Positions 1-8,758 of a stretch of DNA of 37,723 nucleotides are shown here, piece after piece. Origin of the DNA: Gemmata massiliana (GTDB taxonomy: Bacteria > Planctomycetota > Planctomycetia > Gemmatales > Gemmataceae). Numbering within the stretch: the stretch's first letter is position 1; every line of letters starts with the position of its first letter. The DNA lies in NCBI GenBank assembly GCA_000531095.1, contig HG799466.1, positions 710,414 through 748,136 of the forward strand. Direction: 5' to 3'. The notes below the pieces were generated by a model. It searched no databases and was not told the origin of the DNA. It saw only the letters and a list, made by a program, of their open reading frames with translations. The position numbers and the translations under genes were made by a program.

Positions 1-510
1 GAGATCCGCGAGCTTTTCTTCGACGCCACCGAGCGGGCCATTCAATGGCCCGCTCGGGGGCAGAAGCGGTTCGACTCGGGGAAGAAGAAGCGCCACACCC
101 TCAAGCACCAGGTGGTCGTCGTGCGGAAGCGAAAAGAGCCCGGCCGCGCCGGTCAACGGCGCCGGGTGCGGATCGCCGCCGTGTCGAAGGCGTTCCCGGG
201 CAAGACGCATGACAAGAAGATCCACGACCGCACTGGGGTGGTGTGCCCGGCCGGGGTGCGCCGGACCGGGGACACGGCGTACCTGGGGACCGGGCTGTGT
301 ACCCCACGACGGCGACCGCCGAAGGGTCAGTTGACGGCCCGCCAGAAGGCGGGGAACCGGCGCGTGTCGCGGCGCCGGATCGCGGTCGAGCACGGGATCG
401 GGAAGATGAAGGTGTGGCGCATCGCGGCCGAGCGGTACCGGAACCCGCGCCGCCGGCACACCCTCATCATCAAGAACGTTGCCGGACTCCACAATCTCAT
501 GTACGCGTGA
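1..510 (+). CDS. IS5-type transposase (DDE_Tnp_4), 5' end outside window
   Basis: This is the C-terminal part of a DDE transposase that would cut and join the ends of its own insertion sequence. The reading frame is open from base 1, so the N-terminal HTH region and the real start lie outside the window. The visible protein begins EIRELFFDATERAI and continues with QKRFDSGKKKRHTLKHQVVV, the segment around the first catalytic Asp in IS5/DDE_Tnp_4 enzymes. It then shows KTHDKKIHD and, near the end, RRRIAVEHGIGKMKVWR, which carries the likely catalytic Glu. The GTG at 112 is internal to the domain and is not the start. The right end of the element must lie soon after 510, close to the 3' end of the minus-strand gene at 548. 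Family assignment is fairly secure; whether the copy is intact cannot be told. Confidence 0.8.
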   Translation, partial: EIRELFFDATERAIQWPARGQKRFDSGKKKRHTLKHQVVVVRKRKEPGRAGQRRRVRIAAVSKAFPGKTHDKKIHDRTGVVCPAGVRRTGDTAYLGTGLCTPRRRPPKGQLTARQKAGNRRVSRRRIAVEHGIGKMKVWRIAAERYRNPRRRHTLIIKNVAGLHNLMYA

Positions 511-547
511 GGTCGAACACCCAGGGCGGCGCATCGGCTTCAACCGA

Positions 548-1308
548 TCAACCGCTATTGTGCAGCGACTCCACTCTTCTGAAGACGTAGCCGAACAGGC
601 CTCGGCCGCCTTCTGGCGCTCGAGCTCCAGTAGATTCGCCTGCTCCTTCGCGACCTTGATCGCGTCCTGCAACTTGCGGACGCGCGCGAGGATCGCGTTC
701 TTGCGGTCCGCCGCGATGCACCCGCTGTAAAGAATTTGCGTCCACGTACCGACCGGCACGTCCTTCGTGAACAGTTCGGTCTGAGCCGGGTGCTCCTTCG
801 TCGCGTCGTACTTCACGATGACCGTCGGCTCCTTGCTGGTCCGCAGCGACTCGTTGGCCTTGCTGCGCAACAAGCCGCTGTTCGGGTCGTGCGCCCACTC
901 TTCGGCCGGGTCCGGGGTCGGGAGCTTGGACACGAACGTTTCGAGGTCGTTCACCTGCTTGTCGAGGAACAGGAGCGTGGTGACCGGCACGTTCGCGAGC
1001 ACGGCCTTGCCGTCCACCACGATGTCGGCCTTCGCGGACTGGTTGCCGGTGTCCTGCGTGAGCACGAGGTTCCACAGCTCCGTCCACTTCTCGCGCGCCT
1101 GGCGGATCAGGTCGTCGGCGCGCTGCTGCACGCGCTGGCTCTCGGGCGGCAGCTTCTGGCCGTTGATCTCGTCGAGCGGGCGGTACGTGCGCTCGCGCCC
1201 GGTGAAGAGCTGCTCCTTCTGGATGAGCTTGTACAGTTCGGTGATCTGCTTCTCCGCGTCACCCTTGCGGGCGGTAACGACGGCGTTGATCTGGTTCAGT
1301 TTCGGCAC
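548..1308 (-). CDS. Conserved planctomycete protein, one apparent frameshift near its 3' end
   Basis: Starts at a GTG (1306-1308) preceded by AGGAG and begins MPKLNQINAVVTARKGDAEK. It is a soluble, helix-rich protein with a conserved-looking core (ERTYRPLDEINGQKLPPES, then a region around TELFTKDVPVGTWTQILYSG) and a C-terminal coiled stretch. I know similar proteins only as uncharacterised planctomycete proteins, some ending in a FGYLF-like tail. In this frame there is no stop before the left window edge. The tail instead appears as GLFGYVF in the neighbouring frame, ending at the TGA at 548-550. One extra G or C in the GAGGCCTG stretch (596-603) joins the two parts into a 253-residue protein. 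The downstream neighbour is an IS5-type transposase gene in convergent orientation. Function unknown. Confidence 0.65.
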
Positions 1309-1747
1309 GGGCGTTCTCCTGTCGTTTTAAAATTGAGTCTGACAGAACAGGACACGCGCGCCCGGGCGAGGTTCGGCGCGCCCGATTGCGGCGCCGCGTC
1401 ATTAATGAATATCATCGCCGAACAATCACGCACCAGAAATTTTGAGCATTGTGTTAAACTGTTTCCAAAACGCTCCTGGACACTTGATGGGCGCCCGTGA
1501 AAGTGCCCTCGACTTGTTAAAATTCGGCGAACCAGGGCGCGAGGATGGCTCCTGTAGCCCGAGCCGAAATTATTGTCACAAACTCCGATTTAAAAAGCAC
1601 TTCCGTAAAAATGAGCGGCCCGTACAATTGGCGTCGCAATACCAAACGATCCGACGACAGATTCAATTAACCTATTGCTAAGGCTAATTTCGGGGTCTAT
1701 AGTGTATCATCCAAGGTCGCTCCAGTTGCCCAGCTCGAGGATCTGTC
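1309..1747. other. AT-richer intergenic region between divergent genes
   Basis: This 439-base gap separates the minus-strand gene starting at 1308 from the sigma factor at 1748. It is clearly richer in A and T than the surrounding genes. Short frames here show no recognisable protein. It should hold the promoters of both genes; the one facing right is listed separately. I see no RNA gene or repeat. Confidence 0.6.
1675..1703 (+). promoter_or_regulatory. Sigma-70-like promoter for the ECF/kinase operon
   Basis: TTGCTA (1675-1680) and TATAGT (1698-1703) are separated by exactly 17 bases, close to the TTGACA/TATAAT consensus. They sit 45 bases upstream of the GTG start of the sigma factor gene, which has a GAGGAT ribosome binding site. 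No transcription start is visible directly, so this is a prediction. Confidence 0.45.
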
Positions 1748-2314
1748 GTGGAAAAGTCGCCCGCGTTCCCGGAGCTCTTGGCGGGGTTCCGAGCCGGGGA
1801 TTCGGCGTCCGTTAAGGCCCTGTGCGAACAATACGCGCCGTTCCTGCGCGCCGCGGTGCGCCGGCAGTTGCACCCCGGACTGCGCACGCGGTTCGATTCG
1901 CTCGATTTCGTTCAGGACGTCTGGGCGTCGTTCCTCGCCATACCCGCTGAGCGGTACACGTTCGACACCCCCGAAGCGCTACTGGCCTTTTTGAACCGCA
2001 TGGCGCACAACCGCGTCGTCGAGGTGTTCCGCCAGCGGTTCGAGACGCAAAAGGACGACATCACCCGCGAACGGGCCGTGAGTTCCGAGGACGGCAGCGA
2101 CCAGATCCGCGCGCCGGCCCCCACCGCGAGCCAGTTGGTGATCGCCGACGAGCAGTGGGAGCGGCTGTGCGGCCGGTTCCCCGAGGGGCACCGCACAATC
2201 CTCGAACTGCTGCGCGACGGCCACAGCTACGAGGACATCGCCCAACTTTCGGGCGTCAGCCTGAGCACCGTGAACCGAATCGTTCGCCGGTTAAAAGAAC
2301 TCACCGCTTCGTGA
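1748..2314 (+). CDS. ECF-type RNA polymerase sigma factor
   Basis: A 188-residue sigma-70 family protein of the extracytoplasmic-function class, which would direct RNA polymerase to a small promoter set. Region 2 is seen as SLDFVQDVWASFLAI with LLAFLNRMAHNRVVEVFR. Region 4 is at the C terminus: FPEGHRTILELLRDGHSYEDIAQLSGVSLSTVNRIVRRLK, a helix-turn-helix. The two are joined by a linker with AVSSEDGSDQ. The start is a GTG with GAGGAT about nine bases upstream. The stop lies only six bases before the start of the Ser/Thr kinase gene, so the two are surely co-transcribed. ECF factors paired with Ser/Thr kinases are a known planctomycete arrangement in which the kinase is thought to control the sigma factor. 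No anti-sigma gene is adjacent. Confidence 0.9.
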   Translation: MEKSPAFPELLAGFRAGDSASVKALCEQYAPFLRAAVRRQLHPGLRTRFDSLDFVQDVWASFLAIPAERYTFDTPEALLAFLNRMAHNRVVEVFRQRFETQKDDITRERAVSSEDGSDQIRAPAPTASQLVIADEQWERLCGRFPEGHRTILELLRDGHSYEDIAQLSGVSLSTVNRIVRRLKELTAS

Positions 2315-2320
2315 TCGCCC

Positions 2321-4440
2321 ATGCCAACTAACAGCCCGCCGCTCCTCACCCCGTCTGTCACAACAGAGGGGCTCGCCGAATCCCTGAAGCGCGCGTGGCG
2401 CCAAGGGGAGCCGCCCGACGCCGCCGGCGCGCTCCGGGACCACCCGGAACTGCTCCGGCACCGGTCCCTGGTCGTGGACCTGGCTTACGAAGAGTACTGC
2501 CTCCGGGAACAAGCAGGCTCGGCGCCTGAACGGAGCAGTTCTGCCGGCAGCTCCCGGTGTTCGTGTCCCAGGTTCGGGAAGTGATCCGCGGGCACCGGGT
2601 CTTCGCCGACCACCCCGAACTCTTTGCCACACCGGAAGTTAACTGGCCCCAACCGGGCGCAAGTTTCGAGGGCCTGGCGATCGAGCGCGAGTTGGGGCGC
2701 GGCGGGTTCGCTCGCGTGTACCTGGCCCGCGACCCCGCCACCGGAAACCGGCCCGTCGCCCTGAAACTCTCTCAACACGCCTCCGGTGAGGCCGGCACGC
2801 TCGGGCCGATCGCTCACCCCCACATCGTCGCCGTCCATTGGGCTCGGCGGGTCCAGGGGCTGCACGCGATCTGCATGTCGTTCGTGGGTGCCGCGACGCT
2901 CGCCGATGTGGTCGAGTCCGCTTTTCGCGGCCCGACAGCGAACGGTCCGCGCTCGGCCCGAACGGTCCTCGGGGTCACCGACTCGACCGCAGCACTCGCG
3001 GCGCAAAGCGCCCCGTTCCTGACCGGGCGCGAGTCCTATCCCGATACTGTAGCGAAATTTGCGTTACAGTTGGCGGACGCCCTGGCGCACCTGCACCAAT
3101 TGAACGTGAGCCACGGCGACCTGAAGCCGTCCAACATCATTCTCGGCCCGAGCGGGCACCCGTACCTGATCGACTTTAACCTCGCGACCGGGCTGGACAA
3201 CGCCCTGATTCGGTGCGGGGGAACGATCCCGTACATGGCCCCCGAACGGCTCCGCGTGCTCCTCGGCGAGCGCGAGGGCACGGGGACCGCGGCACCGACG
3301 GACGTTTACTCCCTGGGCGCGGTGCTGTTCGAGGCGCTCACGGGCCAGTTGCCGTTCAAACCGGGATCGTTCCTCGATCCGAAGGATCTGGCCCGCGACC
3401 TGTTGCGCCGCCAAGCGCTCGTGCCCCCCGGTGCGGCCGCGCGCAACCCGGAAGTGCCGAAACCGCTCGCGAAAATTATCGCGCGCTGCTTGCAGCGCGA
3501 CCCGCGGAAGCGCCCCACGGCGCGAGTTCTGGTTCAACAACTCCGGCGCTACCTGGACCGACGCGCGCGGCACAAGCGGGTGGTTCTCGTCGGGTGCGGG
3601 TTACTCGGCAGTATCGCGCTGGCGTGGCAGATCGCATCGGCCGGTTCGTCCACAGCGGACCCGCAACCCCAGCCCGAAGTCGCGGCCCCTACCAGTCCGG
3701 CCCCCCTCCCCGAGAAACCGACCACACCCGAGGGGCTCTTCCGGCGCGGGTGCGAGTTCCTCCGGAAAGACGACATCGCCTCGGCCACGAAGGACTTCGG
3801 CGACGCCAGGGTCGCGAAACCGGACGGCCCGAGCACGGCCTTTCTGGCGCACTGCTACGCCCGGTCCAGTAACCACAAGGTCGCCGCAACGCTATACCAG
3901 GAAGCAGTGAAGGACTTCGCCTATGACAAGGCCTGGGTCCACTGCAACCGGGCCAACAGCCTGATCCGGCTGAGCACCCCCAACGACTACCGCGAGGCGA
4001 TCACCGAGGCCACGGCCGCCCTGGAGCTCGACCCGACCCTTCGTGCCGCCCGCCTCAACCGCATGCAGGCCCGGTTCCTGTTGGACCTCGATCCGAAAAC
4101 AGAGGTATTGAAGAACCCGGACGAGTGCCTGGCCGACCTGGAAGCGGTCATGGCCCAGGGGCCGTACACTATGGACCTCTTTTTCAAAGCCGCATACGTG
4201 ATGGCCGCCGCCGAGTACGGCCACGAGGAGCGCTGCGCCCGAGCGGTGGGCTGGTTGCGGGAATCGGTGAAACTCGGACGCGATTCCAAGCTCCTCGACC
4301 AGGATCCGGTGTTCCGGGTTCACCTCGCCGGCCGGGCCGATTTTGCCGAAGTCACCAAGATGTCGCCCGGCGAGCGCCCCAAGCGCCTTCTGAACCTGCA
4401 CATCGTCGACCCGCTCGAATCGATTCCACCCGCCCGCTAG
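2321..4440 (+). CDS. Membrane Ser/Thr protein kinase with TPR domain, one apparent frameshift
   Basis: Eukaryotic-type protein kinase expected to phosphorylate Ser/Thr on partner proteins, possibly the sigma factor encoded just upstream. Two frames make up the gene: 2321 to about 2533 (MPTNSPP... DLAYEEYCLREQ) and then the frame read from 2530 (EQFCRQLPVFVSQVREV). Restoring one G near 2531-2533 gives a continuous 706-residue protein. The GTG at 2557 is internal. Visible elements (reconstituted numbering) are the glycine loop ELGRGGFARVYLA, the VALK lysine near 149, the catalytic loop SHGDLKPSN near 265, DFN in place of DFG near 285, and YMAPERL. A membrane helix lies near 421-442, followed by a Pro-rich linker and TPR-like repeats that should lie outside the cytoplasm. 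The HGD and DFN variants are common in planctomycete kinases, so activity is likely. Confidence 0.85.
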
Positions 4441-4578
4441 CCCGCGCGGTTCAGCCGGAGCCTCTCACCGGGGCTCCACCGGCCCGTTGACACCACTCTG
4501 CTGGGGCCCACCGCCGGCCGGCTCGCGCGGGTGCGCGCCTCCCCGGTCCCTCCCGACAAAGAGTTCGACACCACTCCG

Positions 4579-4618
4579 ACCCCCGAACACACGAGTGTCC
4601 GGGGGTTCGTCACTTTTT
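4579..4618 (+). terminator. Intrinsic terminator after the kinase gene
   Basis: Two 12-base arms (4579-4590 and 4595-4606) pair with one mismatch around a four-base ACGA loop and are followed by TTTTT at 4614-4618. The hairpin lies about 140 bases after the kinase stop and before the next gene. The rest of the 4441-4748 gap shows nothing else I can support. Confidence 0.6.
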
Positions 4619-4748
4619 CCGAAATTGCTGACATCTTTTGGTTCGCGCCCGCGATTGTTGCCGCACACCGGTCGCCCAGATCCCCCTCGAAGTCCGGGGA
4701 TCGTGACCCGTTCGCGACTCAACCTACTCACTCAATCGGGGCGGACCC

Positions 4749-5171
4749 ATGTTCGGTCTTTTTCAACGGACCCGCGCGCAAACGGCTCCCCAAAAGCGCA
4801 CCGTCCTACGGCTGGAAGCCCTCGAATGGCGCGACGTGCCGGACGGCGCCCCGGGGGACCCGACCAGCCCCCCGACCGTTCCCAACGCGGCCCCGATCAT
4901 CGTAACGTTCGCGGCCGCGGAGATCGCAAACGGACTGTTCCAGATCTCGGGTTCGGTCGCGGACGAGCACCCGAGCGGTCTGGTCATCACGTTCGGGGGG
5001 GCCACCTCGGCAAACGGGCTGACCGTCACGACGGCCGCGGACGGCACCTTCAGCCGCACGATCCAGTTCCGCGTCGACGGGAGCGACGAGGGGATACTCA
5101 CCGCCATCGCGGTCGACGACCACAACCTGACATCCCAAACCGTGCAAATGTTCGTCGCCCCGACCGCGTGA
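4749..5171 (+). CDS. Small exported protein with planctomycete LRLEALEWRDVP motif
   Basis: A 140-residue protein. Its N terminus is basic (MFGLFQRTRAQTAPQKR) and followed by VLRLEALEWRDVPDG, the motif found at the start of many planctomycete cell-surface or exported proteins. The rest (about residues 48-140) looks like a single beta-rich, Ig-like domain: APIIVTFAAAEIANGLFQIS, then DGTFSRTIQFRVDGS and SQTVQMFVAP. No cleavable hydrophobic signal is present. The ATG at 4749 has a GGGGCGGA ribosome binding site. The protein ends after one domain, so it is either a natural single-domain member or what remains of a longer protein. Its function is unknown; a structural or adhesive role is a guess from the fold. 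Confidence 0.7.
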   Translation: MFGLFQRTRAQTAPQKRTVLRLEALEWRDVPDGAPGDPTSPPTVPNAAPIIVTFAAAEIANGLFQISGSVADEHPSGLVITFGGATSANGLTVTTAADGTFSRTIQFRVDGSDEGILTAIAVDDHNLTSQTVQMFVAPTA

Positions 5172-5228
5172 CACCGCCCGCGCACGGTAGCGCGGCCCGC
5201 ACGATCCCCTCACCCCGGAACGGATCTC

Positions 5229-5531
5229 GTGTACCAAAGAAACGCGCCATTCACCAGCGAGCGAGCACTCCTCCCGGTCCTCGCACGGGTTCTCGACCTC
5301 GGGCAAGGTCCGCCCGGGCTGGTGTCGTGGGTGCAGTACCAGCTCACGAGCTGGAACCTCCCCGGAACCGGCCCCAGCGAGTCCGTACTGCACCGATTGG
5401 CCTGCGAGCTACTGCACGCGCTTCCGAACAACGAGTCGGAAGGCCGTTCGGACGAAGGGTGCAACCAAACCGTCTGCACGAGTCCGCTCGAAACCGTCCT
5501 CGTACCAACCGTCGTTGAATCCCTGTGTTAG
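5229..5531 (+). CDS. Hypothetical protein, 100 residues, possibly 3'-disrupted
   Basis: Begins at a GTG with MYQRNAPFTSERALLPVLAR and contains FVSWVQYQ-like and hydrophobic helical stretches (SVLHRLACELLHALPNN). I do not recognise a family. Codon use in the first two thirds looks like real coding sequence, while the last 25 residues (CNQTVCTSPLETV) are less convincing. The transposase remnant begins just after it, so its natural C terminus may have been lost by insertion. It could also be a chance frame; confidence is low. Confidence 0.35.
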   Translation: MYQRNAPFTSERALLPVLARVLDLGQGPPGLVSWVQYQLTSWNLPGTGPSESVLHRLACELLHALPNNESEGRSDEGCNQTVCTSPLETVLVPTVVESLC

Positions 5532-5560
5532 TTTCGCAGCCCCCTGCGAGAGTGAGTCCG

Positions 5561-6082
5561 ATGCCCCGTCCCCCGTTACCGTTCGTCCGTCACTGTACCG
5601 CGAATGAACTCCACTTCCTGTACCAGGCGTGCCGCCACCCGGTGGAGAAGATGCGGTGGCACGCCCTGTGGCTGTTGGCCCGTACCGACGAGCCCCGTAC
5701 CCCGGCCCAAGTAGCCGAAGTGGTCGGGCTGTCGGCGGTCACCGTCCGGGACGTGCTCAACCGGTGGAACGCCCAAGGCCCCGCCGGAGTGAGCGACCGG
5801 CGCAAGGGCAACGGAGCGCTGCCCAAGTTGACCTCCCGCCACAGGGACGAGCTGAGCGCGGCGCTCCAGGGGCTCCCGCCCGACGGCGGCACGTGGACCG
5901 CTCCGAAAGTGGTCCGGTACGTGCGCGACCGGTGGAACGTGGTGGTGCGCCCGGAAACCGGGTGGCGCTGGCTCCGGAAACTCGGTTTCGCGCTTCGGGT
6001 GCCGCACCATAGTGCCCTCGGCGCGAACGATCCACCGGCTCACCGAGCGTGGCAAAAAACGAGCGGCGGGGGCAGCTGTTAA
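5561..6082 (+). pseudogene. IS630-type transposase remnant (DNA-binding half only)
   Basis: From the ATG at 5561 the frame encodes a winged-helix/HTH region typical of IS630-like transposases: RTPAQVAEVVGLSAVTVRDV with LNRWNAQGPAGVSDRRKGNG, then LPPDGGTWTAPKVVRYV and GWRWLRKLGFALRVP. In complete copies a DDE catalytic domain of roughly 150-200 residues follows. Here the frame drifts into unrelated residues (HHSALGANDPP) and stops at 6080-6082, and no DDE motifs are found in other frames up to 6310. The copy is therefore truncated and cannot move by itself. The flanking 6083-6313 stretch holds no other gene that I can support. Confidence 0.7.
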
Positions 6083-6313
6083 AGGTGCCCCCGAACCCGG
6101 CCGTCGAGGTGCGCGGTGGGCCCAACTCGGCCCTCGTGTCACCGCCCCCGAGATCGCGGTTCTTATCTGTTGCGCGGAGCGCGGGTGGTTGCCGCGAATT
6201 CCGTGAAACGCGGATGAGTCCCGTGCCGATAACCGGGAACGGGCTTGCCCCGGCGCGGGCACATGCTCTAATAGACTCATCCCACCGAACCTCCGCGTTT
6301 CTGAGGGCTACCC

Positions 6314-7684
6314 TTGCCCGTCTCACACCGTCACACCATCGGCATCAACCGCCGCGAACTCCTCCAAGTCGGCTACTCCGGGTTACTCGGACTGGGGATG
6401 TCTTCGTTCGCGCGTGCCGGGACCAAAGGCGCGCCCCCGCTGGCCCGGAGTAAGAAACCGAAGTCGGTTCTGATCGTGTTCCTCACCGGGGCCGCCAGCC
6501 ACCACGAAACGTTCGACCCGAAACCCGATGCGCCGCCGGAGATTCGCGGCGAATACAAGGCGATCCAGACCCAAACGCCCGGCCTGCTCGCGAGCGAGCA
6601 CATTCCGAAGCTCGCGGCGCGGTCGAAGATGTACTCGATCGTGCGATCGCTCTCGCACCACGACAACAACCACCTCGTCGCTACGCACCACGTCCTCACC
6701 GGCCACATGCAGCCGGGAGCGTTCTTCGACAAAATCGCGTCCCGCGACGACTTCCCCAACTACGCCGGCGGCCTGAGCTACCACCGCAGCCCACCCGAGG
6801 GGACACCGTGCGGCGTGAACCTGCCGACGTACCTGATGGAAGGCCCCCTGCTCTGGCCCGGTCAGTACGCCGGGTTCCTGGGGCCGAAGCACGACATCAT
6901 GCAAATCAACCACGACCCGAACCGCGCCGACTTCAAGGTGGAAAACCTGCGACCGGCTTCGGGCATGGACGTGACGCAGATGAAGGACCGCATGGCGCTC
7001 CTCGGCGCCGTGAACGACCAGCGCAAGTGGCTCGCGGAGCAGTCCGAAACCAAGAAAATCACCGACCAGCAGCAACAGGCGTTCGCGGTGCTGACATCGG
7101 GTCGGGTCGCGAAGGCATTCGACATCGACAAGGAACCCGCGGCCGTGCGCGACAAGTACGGCCGGCACTCCTTCGGGCAGTCGTGCCTGCTCGCCCGGCG
7201 GCTCATTGAGGCGGGCGTCCCCGTTGTGCAGGCGAACATGGGGCGCGTCCAAAACTGGGACAGCCACGGTGGGCTGTTCAAGCGGCTGAAGAACGATCTG
7301 CTCCCGCCGCTCGATAGTGCCGTGTCCGCGCTCCTCGACGACATGAGCGACCGCGGGCTGCTCGAAGACACCCTCGTGATGATGTTCGGTGAGTTCGGGC
7401 GCGAGCCGAAGATCAACAAGGACGGTGGGCGCGAGCACTGGGCGCCGTGCTTCAGCGGGTTGTTCGCGGGCGCGGGCGTTCGGGGCGGCCAGGTCATCGG
7501 CAAGAGCGATAAGAACGCGGCCTACCCGACCACGACGCCGTACTCGCCCGACGACATCGGCGCGACGGTGTACACGGTCCTCGGGGTCGATCCGCACGCC
7601 GAGGTCCGCGACCGCCTGGGCCGCCCGGTGCAACTCAACCGCGGTCACGTGATCCGCCCGCTGTTCGATGGGACCAGCGACTAA
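6314..7684 (+). CDS. DUF1501 protein with Tat-like leader
   Basis: A 456-residue protein of the DUF1501 family, members of the alkaline-phosphatase-like superfamily that are abundant in planctomycetes and are often located next to DUF1549/DUF1553 cytochrome-type proteins. The N terminus has GINRRELLQVGYSGLLGLGM, a twin-arginine leader typical of the family. Conserved family features include SVLIVFLTGAASHHETFDPK, SLSHHDNNH, the LLARRLIEAGVPVVQ segment, NWDSHGG, and MMFGEFGREPKIN followed by GREHWAPC. The start is a TTG, chosen because it places the RR leader at the correct distance. No DUF1549 gene is adjacent. A secreted protein follows after 43 bases on the same strand and is probably co-expressed. 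The substrate is unknown for the family. Confidence 0.9.
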   Translation: MPVSHRHTIGINRRELLQVGYSGLLGLGMSSFARAGTKGAPPLARSKKPKSVLIVFLTGAASHHETFDPKPDAPPEIRGEYKAIQTQTPGLLASEHIPKLAARSKMYSIVRSLSHHDNNHLVATHHVLTGHMQPGAFFDKIASRDDFPNYAGGLSYHRSPPEGTPCGVNLPTYLMEGPLLWPGQYAGFLGPKHDIMQINHDPNRADFKVENLRPASGMDVTQMKDRMALLGAVNDQRKWLAEQSETKKITDQQQQAFAVLTSGRVAKAFDIDKEPAAVRDKYGRHSFGQSCLLARRLIEAGVPVVQANMGRVQNWDSHGGLFKRLKNDLLPPLDSAVSALLDDMSDRGLLEDTLVMMFGEFGREPKINKDGGREHWAPCFSGLFAGAGVRGGQVIGKSDKNAAYPTTTPYSPDDIGATVYTVLGVDPHAEVRDRLGRPVQLNRGHVIRPLFDGTSD

Positions 7685-7727
7685 GTTCTTGCCCCACTCC
7701 GTCGTTCCTCTACTTTCGGACCCGGTT

Positions 7728-8669
7728 ATGCGCGCCCGTTGCTTGCCGATACTTCTGGCCCTTGTTGCACTCGCGGCGGCGCCGATGCGTGCCGACGAGC
7801 TGAAATCGATCGATCTCGCCCCCAAATGGAAAAAGGGCGACACAGTTCGATACGAGATGCTCGGTACCCAGGTGCGCGAACAGGACGGCAAGGAAGTCAG
7901 CAAGGTCGTGACCCGCACGCCCGTGGTTGTCGAGGTCATTTCCGCCGGCGCCGATGGAACCGTGCTGCGGTGGACCCAGGGAACCACCACGTTTGAAGAC
8001 CCGGACCAGGACAACGACCCGGTCGTGAAATCGGTCAACACGATCCTGAAGAACACGGAACTCGACCTCGAACTCGATGACGACGGCGACTTCACCGGTC
8101 TCCGCAACTGGAAGGCCGTTCGTACCGCGGGCACCAAAGTCCGAGACGATGTGTTGGCCCAGATGAACAAGGCCGGGGCGACCAAAGCCGCGATCGACCA
8201 CGTCCGGCAATCAACCGATCAAATGCTCTCAACGAAGGAAACCATCGAGGCGGCATTCACGCGGAACCCACTGTTACTCGTCAAGCCGCTCGGCAAGACC
8301 TACGAATTCGGGACGCCCATCGAGTACGAGGGCGCCATTCTCAACCCGTTCGGCGGTGAGCCGTTTCCGGCTAAGGGGCTGTGCGTCATCAAGCTGGACA
8401 AAGACAAGAGGATCGCGAACATCTCGTTCAAAGAAACCACGGACCCAAAGGACGTCACTCGCATCGTCCAGAAGCAGGTGGACGACGTCGCCAAGAAAAC
8501 GGGCACGCCCGCTCCGAACGAGTTGCCGGACGTGAAACTGAGCGCGGCAGCGGAATACACGGTGGACGTGGGCACCGGATGGGTCAACGCGGTCAAACAC
8601 ACGCGCGTCACAATGGTTGATAAAGCCACCCAAACCGACACCGTCACTCTCACGCGGCGCGCGGAGTAA
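7728..8669 (+). CDS. Secreted hypothetical protein downstream of the DUF1501 gene
   Basis: A 313-residue protein. The ATG at 7728 gives a good cleavable signal peptide: MRARCLPILLALVALAAAP followed by MRADELKS, with cleavage likely after AAAPMRA. Earlier in-frame starts would bury this signal. The mature part is hydrophilic and beta-rich, with WKKGDTVRYEMLGTQV near its start and VVKSVNTILKN and FKETTDPKDVTRIVQKQ further on. It resembles planctomycete periplasmic proteins of unknown function that begin with a KGDTVRY-like strand. It probably acts in the periplasm with the upstream DUF1501 protein, but this is inferred only from adjacency. Confidence 0.7.
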   Translation: MRARCLPILLALVALAAAPMRADELKSIDLAPKWKKGDTVRYEMLGTQVREQDGKEVSKVVTRTPVVVEVISAGADGTVLRWTQGTTTFEDPDQDNDPVVKSVNTILKNTELDLELDDDGDFTGLRNWKAVRTAGTKVRDDVLAQMNKAGATKAAIDHVRQSTDQMLSTKETIEAAFTRNPLLLVKPLGKTYEFGTPIEYEGAILNPFGGEPFPAKGLCVIKLDKDKRIANISFKETTDPKDVTRIVQKQVDDVAKKTGTPAPNELPDVKLSAAAEYTVDVGTGWVNAVKHTRVTMVDKATQTDTVTLTRRAE

Positions 8670-8691
8670 GACAGACGCACTCGATTCACCA

Positions 8692-8733
8692 CGGTCCGCG
8701 GCGGGCACTCAATTGAGTGCCCGCCGCGGACCG
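8692..8733. terminator. Perfect 42-bp palindrome, likely bidirectional terminator
   Basis: Two 21-base arms are perfect reverse complements with no spacer, centred on AATT at 8711-8714. It lies 23 bases after the stop of the secreted protein gene and 26 bases before the end of the convergent histidine kinase gene. A shared terminator for both transcripts is the simplest role. No T-run follows on either strand. Confidence 0.6.
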
Positions 8734-8758
8734 CCCTATCTCCAGATATCCAAAATAG

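Noticed and set aside
2531..2540. Programmed -1 ribosomal frameshift as the explanation for the split kinase (and the other split genes)
   Set aside because: No X XXY YYZ slippery heptamer with a following structure is evident at the shift points, and five unrelated genes in one window would need it.
4487..5518. 343-codon plus-strand frame across the kinase terminator and the small exported protein
   Set aside because: It crosses a good intrinsic terminator and overlaps a recognisable protein in another frame; the product is low-complexity Arg/Pro.
8692..8733. CRISPR or attachment-site origin for the palindrome
   Set aside because: Only one copy is present, with no spacers, integrase or repeat array near it; no CRISPR-like array was seen anywhere in the window.
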